NCBI GenBank assembly: GCA_902783825.1
Contig: CACZSJ010000019.1
Coordinates: 1-23,632 of the forward strand
Origin: Oscillospiraceae bacterium
Lineage (GTDB): Bacteria > Bacillota > Clostridia > Oscillospirales > Oscillospiraceae
DNA: 23,632 nucleotides
Direction of reading: 5' to 3'
A program made the translations under genes and the position numbers. Within the stretch, counting starts at the first letter, position 1. Each line of letters opens with the position of its first letter. The notes below the pieces were generated by a model. That model was not told where the DNA came from, ran no database searches, and saw nothing but the letters and a program-made list of their open reading frames with translations. Of the stretch, positions 7,528-14,187 are shown one piece after another.

Positions 7528-8112
7528 TTGCAGAAGCGGCTATTTTTGCTTGGCCCCAGCGGCAGTGGAAAATCTCAGCTGATCCGCAGCGTACTGGGAG
7601 ACAAATTGAGTATGGCCGGCGGTCTGGTAACTCGGCCGCTGCAGTCCGCGTCCGGAAGCCTGCTGGGCTTCGCGCTGCTCCCCCCTGCCGCCCTGGCCGG
7701 CGTCACCGGCCTGGAGTCGCGCATGTTTCTCAGTTTTGCGGAGGGAATGCCTCAACACGATAACGAGGTTTATCGCCAATACGGTACCCAACTGTTGGAA
7801 GAGGCTGTTTTCTATCCCTTCGCTGTTCTGGATGAGATCGGCGGCTTTGAACTGATCATCCCCCAGTTTCGCAAGGCGCTGGAAGATCTGCTCAACGCGG
7901 ACCTTCCCATTCTGGGTGCTATGAAAACCCAGGAGGAGGCCGAGCTGTATCGGCAGTATCTGGGGATTGGGGAACGCTTTTCCCTTCAGAGTCAGCGCCT
8001 GTACGAGGCGTTGGAGGCAGATGCGGACACCCTGATCCTGCCGATGGAGGAAGGCAATCCCGAGGCGACTGCGCAGCTTGTCCGCGCCTGGGCCGCCCAA
8101 TACGTTTTTTAG
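7528..8112 (+). CDS. THEP1-like nucleoside-triphosphatase (NTPase_1/DUF265 family)
   Basis: A 194-residue P-loop protein. Walker A is GPSGSGKS at residues 9-16, and the segment VLDEIGGFELIIPQF resembles the Walker B region of THEP1 NTPases, which hydrolyse NTPs slowly in vitro and whose cellular role is unknown. The start is TTG at 7528: GGGAGG lies about 9 bases upstream and the P-loop would be too close to any later start. It is the first gene after a consensus promoter and is followed after 2 bases by sfsA, so the two are probably cotranscribed. A nucleotide-kinase role is the main alternative. Confidence 0.8.
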   Translation: MQKRLFLLGPSGSGKSQLIRSVLGDKLSMAGGLVTRPLQSASGSLLGFALLPPAALAGVTGLESRMFLSFAEGMPQHDNEVYRQYGTQLLEEAVFYPFAVLDEIGGFELIIPQFRKALEDLLNADLPILGAMKTQEEAELYRQYLGIGERFSLQSQRLYEALEADADTLILPMEEGNPEATAQLVRAWAAQYVF

Positions 8113-8114
8113 CC

Positions 8115-8813
8115 ATGCGATACGAAGAGATTCTGCCCGCCGTTTTTCTTTCCCGGCCCAATCGCTTTGTGGCCCATGTTCTGCTTAACGGGAAACCGCT
8201 GCTCTGTCACGTGAAAAACACCGGCCGCTGCCGGGAGTTGCTGGTACCTGGCGCAACCGTTTATCTGCAGCACCGCAAGGCGCCCGGCCGAAAAACCGAA
8301 TATGATCTTATCGCCGTGGAAAAGGGCGCACGGCTCATCAACATGGACGCGGCAGCGCCCAACGTGGTTTTCGGTGAATACCTTTCCGAGGGCGGTCTTG
8401 GCTTCGTGCCCGACCAAATCCGGCCGGAGCAGTGCCACGGGGATTCCCGTTTTGATTTTTTCTTTACGTATGGCGACATGCGCTGCTTTGCCGAGGTGAA
8501 GGGTGTGACGCTGGAAGAGCAGGGCGTCGCCCGCTTCCCGGACGCGCCGACTCTGCGGGGCGTCCGGCACCTGCACGGTCTGGCAGACTGTGTTCGGGAG
8601 GGCTTTTCCTGCTGGGCCGTCTTCATCATCCAAATGCAGGGCGTGCGATATTTTGAACCCAATCGGGTCACGCATCCCGCCTTTGCCGATGCCATGTCAG
8701 CGGCAAAGGCCGCCGGGGTCAAGCTGCTGGCTCTGGACTGTGAAGTGAAGCCGGACAGCCTTCGGATCCGCCAACCGGTGGAGATTTGCCTGGAATCCCC
8801 CGGGCACCTTTAA
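8115..8813 (+). CDS. sfsA: SfsA family DNA/RNA nuclease
   Basis: A 232-residue protein of normal SfsA length. The N-terminal OB-like part has FLSRPNRFVAHV and CHVKNTGRCREL; the C-terminal part carries the PD-(D/E)XK-like nuclease signature with DSRFDFFF and CFAEVKGVTLEE. SfsA was named for stimulating sugar fermentation in E. coli, but the fold points to a nucleic-acid-binding nuclease; the physiological substrate is not settled. It starts 2 bases after the NTPase stop with no strong separate ribosome site, so it is likely translationally coupled. All family motifs look intact. Confidence 0.94.
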   Translation: MRYEEILPAVFLSRPNRFVAHVLLNGKPLLCHVKNTGRCRELLVPGATVYLQHRKAPGRKTEYDLIAVEKGARLINMDAAAPNVVFGEYLSEGGLGFVPDQIRPEQCHGDSRFDFFFTYGDMRCFAEVKGVTLEEQGVARFPDAPTLRGVRHLHGLADCVREGFSCWAVFIIQMQGVRYFEPNRVTHPAFADAMSAAKAAGVKLLALDCEVKPDSLRIRQPVEICLESPGHL

Positions 8814-8859
8814 AAAATAAATGATATCACGCAAATATGACAGGAAGGTAGGAAGCCAT

Positions 8860-9210
8860 ATGCAATCCGATCAGGAGCTCTATTACCACGACCACGGCGA
8901 CGGACACGTCCATTGCCATCCGGCGGAGCATACGCACAATCATGGACATCGTCATAGTCATACCCAGACCAAGGCAGTCATCAATCGCCTTGCCCGCGCC
9001 ATCGGCCATCTGGAGTCTGTCAAACGCATGGTGGAGGACGGCCGGGATTGCACCGACGTTCTGATCCAACTGGCTGCCGTTCGTTCCGCCCTGAACAGTA
9101 CCGCCAAAGTGATCTTGAAGGATCATCTGGAGCATTGTGTGTCCGATGCAGGCGCGGAGAGTCCTGACTTGCAGGCGCTCAACGAAGCAATCGACAAATT
9201 CATGTCTTAA
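8860..9210 (+). CDS. CsoR/RcnR-family metal-sensing repressor with histidine-rich N-terminus
   Basis: A 116-residue DUF156-family regulator, all-helical DNA-binding repressors that release DNA on metal or sulfur/aldehyde sensing. Cys64, His89 and Cys93 are spaced C-x24-H-x3-C, the copper-ligand spacing of CsoR. Before the core, residues 10-34 contain eleven His and one Cys (HDHGDGHVHCH and following), an extension most CsoR proteins lack. The ATG at 8860 follows two overlapping AGGAAGGTAGGAAG sites; an in-frame ATG at 8821 lacks one. It follows sfsA by 46 bases. No metal pump or chaperone gene lies next to it, so its target is not apparent. Cu(I) is favoured by spacing; Ni or Zn storage by the tail is possible. 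Confidence 0.88.
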   Translation: MQSDQELYYHDHGDGHVHCHPAEHTHNHGHRHSHTQTKAVINRLARAIGHLESVKRMVEDGRDCTDVLIQLAAVRSALNSTAKVILKDHLEHCVSDAGAESPDLQALNEAIDKFMS

Positions 9211-9217
9211 ACACAAA

Positions 9218-9268
9218 ATCCGGACGGAGCCGCTCCTGTTTCGAGCAGCCCCATCCGGATCTTTTTTT
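9218..9268. terminator. Terminator between csoR-like gene and HAD phosphatase gene
   Basis: ATCCGGA (9218-9224) pairs with TCCGGAT (9254-9260), with a smaller GGAGC/GCTCC hairpin inside. Seven T's (9262-9268) follow on the plus strand and ATTTT on the minus strand, so it can serve both converging genes. Confidence 0.8.
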
Positions 9269-9905
9269 ACCGCAGCAACAGCTGTTCCAATTGGGAAAGA
9301 TCCGCCGCAAGGGCGTCCACGCCTGCTTCCTCCAGCTCTCCCGGCGCTGCGTAGCCGTAGCCTACGCCGATACAGGGGATGCCGCAGCGATGAGCTCCCT
9401 CCACATCCCAGCGGGTATCGCCCACCAAAACCGTAGAAGACGCCTCGGCTCCCAATGTGCGCATTGCCCGCTCCACCATCTGCCACTTGGCGTCCTTTCC
9501 ATCCGGCAAAACGCCACAAATGGCGTCAAAACACGCGGTCAGTCCTTCCCGTTCCAGCAGGATCCGCGCCAGCTCTTCCGGCTTGGATGTGGCCAGGCCC
9601 AGCTGCCGACCGGCAGCGCGCAAGGATTCCAGCAGTTCCCGAATCCCGGGAAACACGCGGCACTCATACAGACCAACGGGCCGGTAACGCTCGCGATAAT
9701 CCGCAACCGCCTGCTCCGCCTGTTCCGGAGAAAAGCCATATCGCCGCTGAAACATATAGGCAAGCGGCGGACCAGCGAAACAGCGCAGCTCGGCAAGGGA
9801 TGCCTCAATTCCCTGTTTACGCAGAGCATACTGCGCCGATTTACTTATCCCCTCCAAGGTGTCGAAAACGGTGCCGTCAAAATCAAACAAGATCGTCCGG
9901 TACAC
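9267..9905 (-). CDS. HAD-superfamily phosphatase (phosphoglycolate phosphatase-like)
   Basis: A 212-residue HAD hydrolase of the Gph/PpaX type with a small helical cap. Motif I is DFDGT (Asp8 nucleophile, Asp10 acid/base), motif II is the Ser in LATSK, and the metal-binding end is VGDTRWDVEGAHRCG. Likely substrates are small phosphomonoesters such as phosphoglycolate or pyrophosphate; sequence alone does not decide. The start is GTG at 9905, with AGGAGGTG five bases upstream and motif I right after it. A consensus promoter precedes it. It converges on the csoR-like gene and diverges from the P-loop ATPase gene. Confidence 0.9.
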   Translation of the reverse strand: MYRTILFDFDGTVFDTLEGISKSAQYALRKQGIEASLAELRCFAGPPLAYMFQRRYGFSPEQAEQAVADYRERYRPVGLYECRVFPGIRELLESLRAAGRQLGLATSKPEELARILLEREGLTACFDAICGVLPDGKDAKWQMVERAMRTLGAEASSTVLVGDTRWDVEGAHRCGIPCIGVGYGYAAPGELEEAGVDALAADLSQLEQLLLR

Positions 9906-9923
9906 TGCATCACCTCCTCGCAC

Positions 9924-9952
9924 AGTATATCCTCCGGCTAAACCGCTGTCAA
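9924..9952 (-). promoter_or_regulatory. Sigma-A promoter for the HAD phosphatase gene
   Basis: Minus strand perfect TTGACA (9947-9952), 17-base spacer, TATACT (9924-9929). The start would fall about 25 bases before the GTG codon. Confidence 0.82.
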
Positions 9953-10003
9953 CTGGGGCAAACTGTGCATATTCTGCAAATAGCAGATGAAAGGAGGCGC
10001 AGT

Positions 10004-10990
10004 ATGACGCAGACATATTTCCTCGGCGCCAATTCCAAAGACGGCTTCGTATCCCTCTATGAGGAGTTTCCGCCTGCCCCGGAGGATTATCTTCATATCA
10101 TCAAAGGAGGCCCTGGCACCGGTAAATCCACTTTTATGCGCAAAATCGCCCAGGCCGCGCTGGACCATGGATTGGACGTACATTACGTGCTCTGCTCCGG
10201 AGATCCGGATTCTCTGGACGGCGTTTATCTCCCCCAGCGGCATGTGGCATGGGTGGATGGCACAGCCCCTCACGTGCGCGAGCCGCATTGTTTTGCCGGG
10301 GATTCTGATTATGTAAATATCGGAATCTTTTGCCGCGGTCCCTTGTCTGACCCCGATGCACAGCGGGTCAAAGAGCTCACCGCCAGCTATCAAGCGCTAT
10401 ACCAGGAAGCCTATAGCTTTCTCCGCGCCGCGGCAGCTTTGGTGTGGGAGGCACCCGTCCCGCCCTTAGCAGAAACCGGCATCCGTTCACAAATCGACGT
10501 TCTGCTGCGGCCGGAAGACGGTGCTGCGTCCATAACGGGACGGCAAAGCCGCCGTTTTCTCCGCGCCCTCTCCTGTCAGGGCGATTGTCGCCTGTCAGGA
10601 GAAATAAGTAATTTATGTAAATTCATATACCGGGTGGATACGCCAGCGTTGCTCTATGCGCTCGACCGCTGGACAGGAGACTGCATCCTCTGTCCTTCCC
10701 CGCTGGATCCCCAGCAGCCGGAGGCTCTGCTGATTCCGGAGCGTTCCCTGGCTTTCGTGGCCAGCGACTGGTGCCTGCCCGGCGCGCGCGCTTTGGCAAG
10801 TGTCGGCCCCCTCCCGGCAGATCTGGCCGAGCTACGCCAGCTCCGACAGCGGCTGCTGGAGCTGAGCTTCCAACGACTGCGAAGCGCCAAGCTGCTGCAC
10901 GATCAACTGGAAGCCGTTTACCGGCCATATGTGGATTTTGATGCCCTTGCCGCCTTTACTGAAGCGCAGATAGCCGCTCTCTTTTCTTAG
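10004..10990 (+). CDS. PRK06851-like P-loop ATPase of unknown function
   Basis: A 328-residue protein beginning YFLGANSKDGFVSLYEEF, with a Walker A motif GGPGTGKS at residues 35-42 and the characteristic segment CSGDPDSLDGVYLPQR. I recognise this as a family of clostridial and bacillar ATPases of unknown role, annotated as PRK06851 or as nucleotide kinase/ATPase. As I recall, members often have two related halves each with a P-loop; here only the first P-loop is visible. The ATG at 10004 has AGGAGG six bases upstream. It diverges from the HAD gene and ends at a strong bidirectional terminator, so it is probably a single-gene unit. Confidence 0.72.
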   Translation: MTQTYFLGANSKDGFVSLYEEFPPAPEDYLHIIKGGPGTGKSTFMRKIAQAALDHGLDVHYVLCSGDPDSLDGVYLPQRHVAWVDGTAPHVREPHCFAGDSDYVNIGIFCRGPLSDPDAQRVKELTASYQALYQEAYSFLRAAAALVWEAPVPPLAETGIRSQIDVLLRPEDGAASITGRQSRRFLRALSCQGDCRLSGEISNLCKFIYRVDTPALLYALDRWTGDCILCPSPLDPQQPEALLIPERSLAFVASDWCLPGARALASVGPLPADLAELRQLRQRLLELSFQRLRSAKLLHDQLEAVYRPYVDFDALAAFTEAQIAALFS

Positions 10991-10995
10991 ACTGA

Positions 10996-11032
10996 AACGG
11001 GTCTCCGATCCTTTGGATCGGAGCCCCGTTTT
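10996..11032. terminator. Bidirectional terminator between the P-loop ATPase and J-domain genes
   Basis: AACGGG plus CTCCGATCC (10996-11011) pair with GGATCGGAG plus CCCGTT (11015-11030) around a TTT loop; TTTT follows on the plus strand and GTTT on the minus strand. It separates two converging genes. Confidence 0.87.
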
Positions 11033-11034
11033 CC

Positions 11035-11688
11035 TTAACAGCAGCAAATGCGAAAGCCGCACATGGGGCCAAGACAGAAATTGACCGCCAGCATGGTCAT
11101 GCACAAACGATCCGGACTCAGGCCGCGACTGTAATGAACGGTATAATTGTTGTAGAAATCCCCGCCGCTCTGCAGTTGCTGCAGCAGCAAACGGTATTCC
11201 TGATTGGCAGGCTCCAGCTCCACCGCTCTCTTGGCAGACTCCAGAGCTGCAATCTTGTTGCCTTGGTACATATTGGCGCCGGCGTGGAGATAATACCACT
11301 TTCCGTCCCGCTCTTCCACCGACACGCCGGACAGGGCGTTGAGAGCCTCCCGATACATGCCGTTGCGGATATAATTCTTGGCAGCAACATACTCGCTGCG
11401 CTCGCTGGGCTGTGCCTGCTGGCCCTGCCAGCCTCCCGCCCAGCCGTCCCAGCCGTACCAGCCGTACTGCTGCTGGGCCCCGGCTGCAGAGCCATAGCCC
11501 TGCTGTGCGCCGCCGTTTTTGATTTGATCGTAGGCAGCGTTGATGTCGTTCATCTTTTGTGCTGCGCTCTCGTCTCCTGGGTTCAGGTCAGGATGATATT
11601 TTTTTGTAAGCTCCCGATAGGCCTTTTTGATCTCCTCATCGGATGCGCCCGGCGGAACGCCAAGCACCTTATACGGATCCTGCACCAT
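11035..11688 (-). CDS. J-domain protein with TPR-like region and Cys-rich hydrophobic tail
   Basis: A 217-residue protein. The J domain spans residues 4-60 (DPYKVLGVPPGASDEEIKKA, HPD at 32-34), the part that stimulates Hsp70 ATPase. A Gly/Gln/Tyr/Trp-rich linker (about 61-100, repeated YGW, WDGW, GGW) follows, then a tetratricopeptide-like region (about 103-180). The end is unusual: a hydrophobic Cys-rich tail CFGPMC-like, ending FRICCC. It lacks the zinc-finger and substrate domains of true DnaJ, so it is a specialised co-chaperone. The ATG at 11688 has AAGGGG seven bases before it and lies inside the end of the DUF5685 gene (20-base overlap). It is the last gene of a three-gene operon. Confidence 0.87.
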   Translation of the reverse strand: MVQDPYKVLGVPPGASDEEIKKAYRELTKKYHPDLNPGDESAAQKMNDINAAYDQIKNGGAQQGYGSAAGAQQQYGWYGWDGWAGGWQGQQAQPSERSEYVAAKNYIRNGMYREALNALSGVSVEERDGKWYYLHAGANMYQGNKIAALESAKRAVELEPANQEYRLLLQQLQSGGDFYNNYTVHYSRGLSPDRLCMTMLAVNFCLGPMCGFRICCC

Positions 11689-12517
11689 CTGCCTGCCCCT
11701 TTTTCTCCGTGTATTTTCGGTCAAACTGCGCCCATAAGCCGGCGCAAAGAACATTTTTCATAATTCCAACATCCTGCACAAGGGGCAGCCGATCGAAAGC
11801 CAACAGCCCTTCTCCCAGAATCATTTTCAGAATATCCCGGAAGCGCTGCTCGTTGCTGCGCAATCCGTAATAGCGGCGGAAAGGATTGTAGCGGTTGCGC
11901 AAGGTGTCCCCGTCCAAGTCCATGCAGGCGTCCATCACATAGAGAAAACGCCCCAAAGACGTCCCCAGCGCTCTCAGCGTTTTGCTCCACCTGTCCTCCC
12001 GATATACCAGGATCTCCGCCATCAGCCGTCCGAAACTGTCCGCCGCCGCGTCCGCATCCTCACTGCGTGCCTGCTCCAAGGCGTGCAGCACATCCAGGCA
12101 CTCCCGGATCACGCCGCACTGGCGGGGATAGCGGCTCTGAATCCGTTCATAGGACGCCTGCAGCAGCTTTGCTTCTGCCAGCGCCCCCATTCTGCCGTCA
12201 TCCTCCCAGTCGTCCAGACATTTCAAATACGCCAAGGCCACGTTCATATCCGCGGCATAGGCCGTGATCTCGCTGGACCACCAGGCCCTCGGTTTCAGCG
12301 GATGCACCGGGCATCTGTCATCGCCGGCAATCTCCTCCGGCTCATACAGGGAGTTCAGCAACAGGACCAGAAAGGTCATATCATAGGTCAGGCTCATTCG
12401 GGCCAGCTGCCCATGCCGCTGCTCGATACTCCTGCATAGGCCGCAATAACAGGCGCGGTATCGGGCATACTCCTCCGCGGTCAAGTCTCCCGGAGCCGCC
12501 ACCAAATAACCGAACAT
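11669..12517 (-). CDS. DUF5685 family protein, function unknown
   Basis: A 282-residue protein that I recognise as DUF5685 from its N-terminus: MFGYLVAAPGDL, then YARYRACYCGLC (residues 17-28) and YDMTFLVLLLNSL. The YCGLC motif and later ones (CPVHPLKPR, DDWEDDGR, DACMDLDGD, NRYNPFRRYY) look like conserved metal- or redox-binding and acidic motifs; the D/E-rich DxxxDxDxD run could bind metal, but this is inference. It starts one base after the stop of the zinc-ribbon gene and overlaps the J-domain gene by 20 bases, so all three are coupled. No strong ribosome site of its own is seen. Predicted cytosolic and mostly helical by composition. Confidence 0.78.
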   Translation of the reverse strand: MFGYLVAAPGDLTAEEYARYRACYCGLCRSIEQRHGQLARMSLTYDMTFLVLLLNSLYEPEEIAGDDRCPVHPLKPRAWWSSEITAYAADMNVALAYLKCLDDWEDDGRMGALAEAKLLQASYERIQSRYPRQCGVIRECLDVLHALEQARSEDADAAADSFGRLMAEILVYREDRWSKTLRALGTSLGRFLYVMDACMDLDGDTLRNRYNPFRRYYGLRSNEQRFRDILKMILGEGLLAFDRLPLVQDVGIMKNVLCAGLWAQFDRKYTEKKGQADGAGSV

Positions 12518-12518
12518 C

Positions 12519-12923
12519 TCAGGACTTTCCGAAGAAGGAGGTGCCGCATTTCCGACAGACCAGCTTGATCTTCCCTTTTCCTTTCGGGACCCGGAGCACC
12601 GTCTTGCATGCGGGACAGGTAAAGAATTTATAATCCCGTCGCTGTATCCAACGCTCCTGGCTCAGCCGCAGGCCCGCCCTTCGCTTCATCCACCAGTGGA
12701 GGAATTTCTCATTCTCCGCCCGCCGACGATACACATCGCGGGAAAGCATCCGGAAATAAACATAGCCAAGCAGCACGAAAGTAAGCGGATAGAGAATCGC
12801 TCCCAACCGCCGGGTAAATATGCTGCTGAGCACCAGAAGGGCCACAGTGACAGCCAGCAAAAGCGTATTCAGTTGATCGTTGCCGTTCCGTCCGGCCATA
12901 AAACGCGCAAAACGCTCTCTCAT
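12519..12923 (-). CDS. Small membrane protein with C-terminal zinc ribbon, function unknown
   Basis: A 134-residue protein with two hydrophobic segments (about 18-35 and 41-60), a very basic middle (RRAENEKF, MKRRAGLRLSQERWIQRRD), and a C-terminal zinc ribbon with Cys103, Cys106, Cys123 and Cys126 in CPACKTVLRVPKGKGKIKL then CRKCG. The ribbon should face the cytoplasm if both segments form a hairpin. It is the first gene of the operon with DUF5685 and the J-domain protein, transcribed from an extended -10 promoter. Not a family I can name. Zinc-ribbon membrane proteins can bind partner proteins or nucleic acid; no specific role can be assigned. Confidence 0.82.
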   Translation of the reverse strand: MRERFARFMAGRNGNDQLNTLLLAVTVALLVLSSIFTRRLGAILYPLTFVLLGYVYFRMLSRDVYRRRAENEKFLHWWMKRRAGLRLSQERWIQRRDYKFFTCPACKTVLRVPKGKGKIKLVCRKCGTSFFGKS

Positions 12924-12956
12924 ATCCTCACCTTGCCCCTGTATTTCCGAGGAAAT

Positions 12957-12962
12957 ATTGTA
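12957..12962 (-). promoter_or_regulatory. Extended -10 promoter for the zinc-ribbon/DUF5685/J-domain operon
   Basis: The minus strand carries TGCTACAAT, an extended -10 (TACAAT at 12957-12962). A TTGATA lies 19 bases upstream, slightly too far for a good -35, so the extended -10 probably compensates. Confidence 0.55.
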
Positions 12963-12994
12963 GCATATTCGTCAGGCAAAATATCAAGAAACTG

Positions 12995-14065
12995 TTAACA
13001 ACTTGTATCTTTCCTTTTCTCCAAAGACAGAAGCACAATCTTTTCACACAGCTGGGCATAGCTCATGCCCTCAACCGCCGCCGCCCGGGGAATCAGACTG
13101 TTGGGGGTCATCCCCGGCAGCGTGTTTACCTCCAGGCACCAGGCTCTGCCTTCCTGATCCAGGATAAAATCTGTCCGCGAATAAACAGCAAGCCCCAGAG
13201 CCTTATGCAGACGCATGGCCGCATCACCCAGCAGACTCTGTTCCTCTGCTGTGATATCAGCCGGGCAGATTTCTTTTGCGCCCTCCGCGCCGCTTTGATA
13301 CTTGGCCACGTAATCGAAGCTGCTCCCCTCCGGCGGCACGATCTCGATGGCGTTAAGCGCCCGGCCGTCCAGAATCGGCACGGTCAGCTCGCGGCCGCTG
13401 ATCTTTTCCTCTACCACTACCCGACTTCCGTACTGCAGCAGCTCCTCCAAGGCATCCCGCAGTTCCTCTCGGTTCTCCGGCAGCGCAACGCCGAGGGACG
13501 AGCCTCCGTCCACCACTTTCACCGCGCAGGGAATCGGAAGGCGCTTTACCAGATCCGGAATCTCCTCTCGGATGTAGCACAGCTCCTGCCAGGCCGGAGT
13601 GCGCACACCGGCGCTCTCCATGATCCGCTTGGCTACCGCCTTATCCATGGCCATGGCGCTTCCCAGCGGTCCGGAGCCGGTATAGGGAACCCCCAGCAAA
13701 TCCAGCGTGGCCTGAATCTTTCCGTCTTCACCGTCCGCGCCGTGCAGGCCCAGAAACACGCAATCCGCCAGTTGGCAGATCTCCAGCACATTCTTTCCCA
13801 GGCGGCTCGGACTCTTCAACTTACGGGAAGCTACCACTGCCATCAGATCCGGCGCCTGCTTCTCAATAGCCACACGGCCGCAAAAACCGTCCTCTGCGGC
13901 AAAGGCCTCCTCCAGAGGCCCGGCATAGTCCTCCAGCCCCAAAAATATATCCACAAAGATGGCCTGATGGCCCAGGCTGCGCAGCGCTTTGCACACAGAG
14001 GTCGCCGTCACCAGCGACACATGGCGTTCCGTGCTGATGCCACCGCCTAACACTACAATTCTCAT
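12995..14065 (-). CDS. ddl: D-alanine--D-alanine ligase
   Basis: A 356-residue ATP-grasp ligase that joins two D-Ala for peptidoglycan synthesis in the cytoplasm. Visible marks: GGGISTERHVSL at the N-terminus, LGLHGADGEDGKIQ, the ATP-grasp segment AVKVVDGGSSLGV, ERxxGRELTVP-like SGRELTVPIL, and the metal-binding end DFILDQEGRAWCLEVNTLPG. The omega-loop reads YVAKYQSG with Tyr, as in D-Ala-D-Ala ligases, not the VanA-type D-Lac or D-Ser enzymes. The ATG at 14065 has GGAGGAACAG immediately upstream. It is a single-gene unit with its own promoter, lying downstream of and in the same direction as the DUF4914 gene, separated by a terminator. Confidence 0.95.
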   Translation of the reverse strand: MRIVVLGGGISTERHVSLVTATSVCKALRSLGHQAIFVDIFLGLEDYAGPLEEAFAAEDGFCGRVAIEKQAPDLMAVVASRKLKSPSRLGKNVLEICQLADCVFLGLHGADGEDGKIQATLDLLGVPYTGSGPLGSAMAMDKAVAKRIMESAGVRTPAWQELCYIREEIPDLVKRLPIPCAVKVVDGGSSLGVALPENREELRDALEELLQYGSRVVVEEKISGRELTVPILDGRALNAIEIVPPEGSSFDYVAKYQSGAEGAKEICPADITAEEQSLLGDAAMRLHKALGLAVYSRTDFILDQEGRAWCLEVNTLPGMTPNSLIPRAAAVEGMSYAQLCEKIVLLSLEKRKDTSC

Positions 14066-14109
14066 ACTGTTCCTCCTGCCCTCCGAGGGCGGCTAAGCTC
14101 GCTGCTCTA

Positions 14110-14138
14110 ACAATACCATTCATAGCATATCTGCGCAA
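14110..14138 (-). promoter_or_regulatory. Sigma-A promoter for ddl
   Basis: Minus strand TTGCGC (14133-14138), 17-base spacer, TATTGT (14110-14115), placed between the DUF4914 terminator and the ddl ribosome site. Confidence 0.62.
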
Positions 14139-14152
14139 GACCGAAATAGCAC

Positions 14153-14179
14153 AAAAGGCCGCGGAAAACCGCGGCCTTG
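14153..14179 (-). terminator. Terminator after the DUF4914 gene
   Basis: The perfect arms AAGGCCGCGG and CCGCGGCCTT pair around a 4-base loop, followed on the minus strand by TTTTG. It lies about 10 bases past the DUF4914 stop codon. Confidence 0.85.
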
Positions 14180-14187
14180 ATTTAGAC

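Noticed and set aside
5799..14065. Glycopeptide-resistance cluster (VanY-like peptidase plus Ddl-like ligase)
   Set aside because: The two genes are 6 kb apart with unrelated genes between, the ligase has the Tyr omega-loop of ordinary D-Ala-D-Ala enzymes, and no VanH, VanX or VanRS is present.
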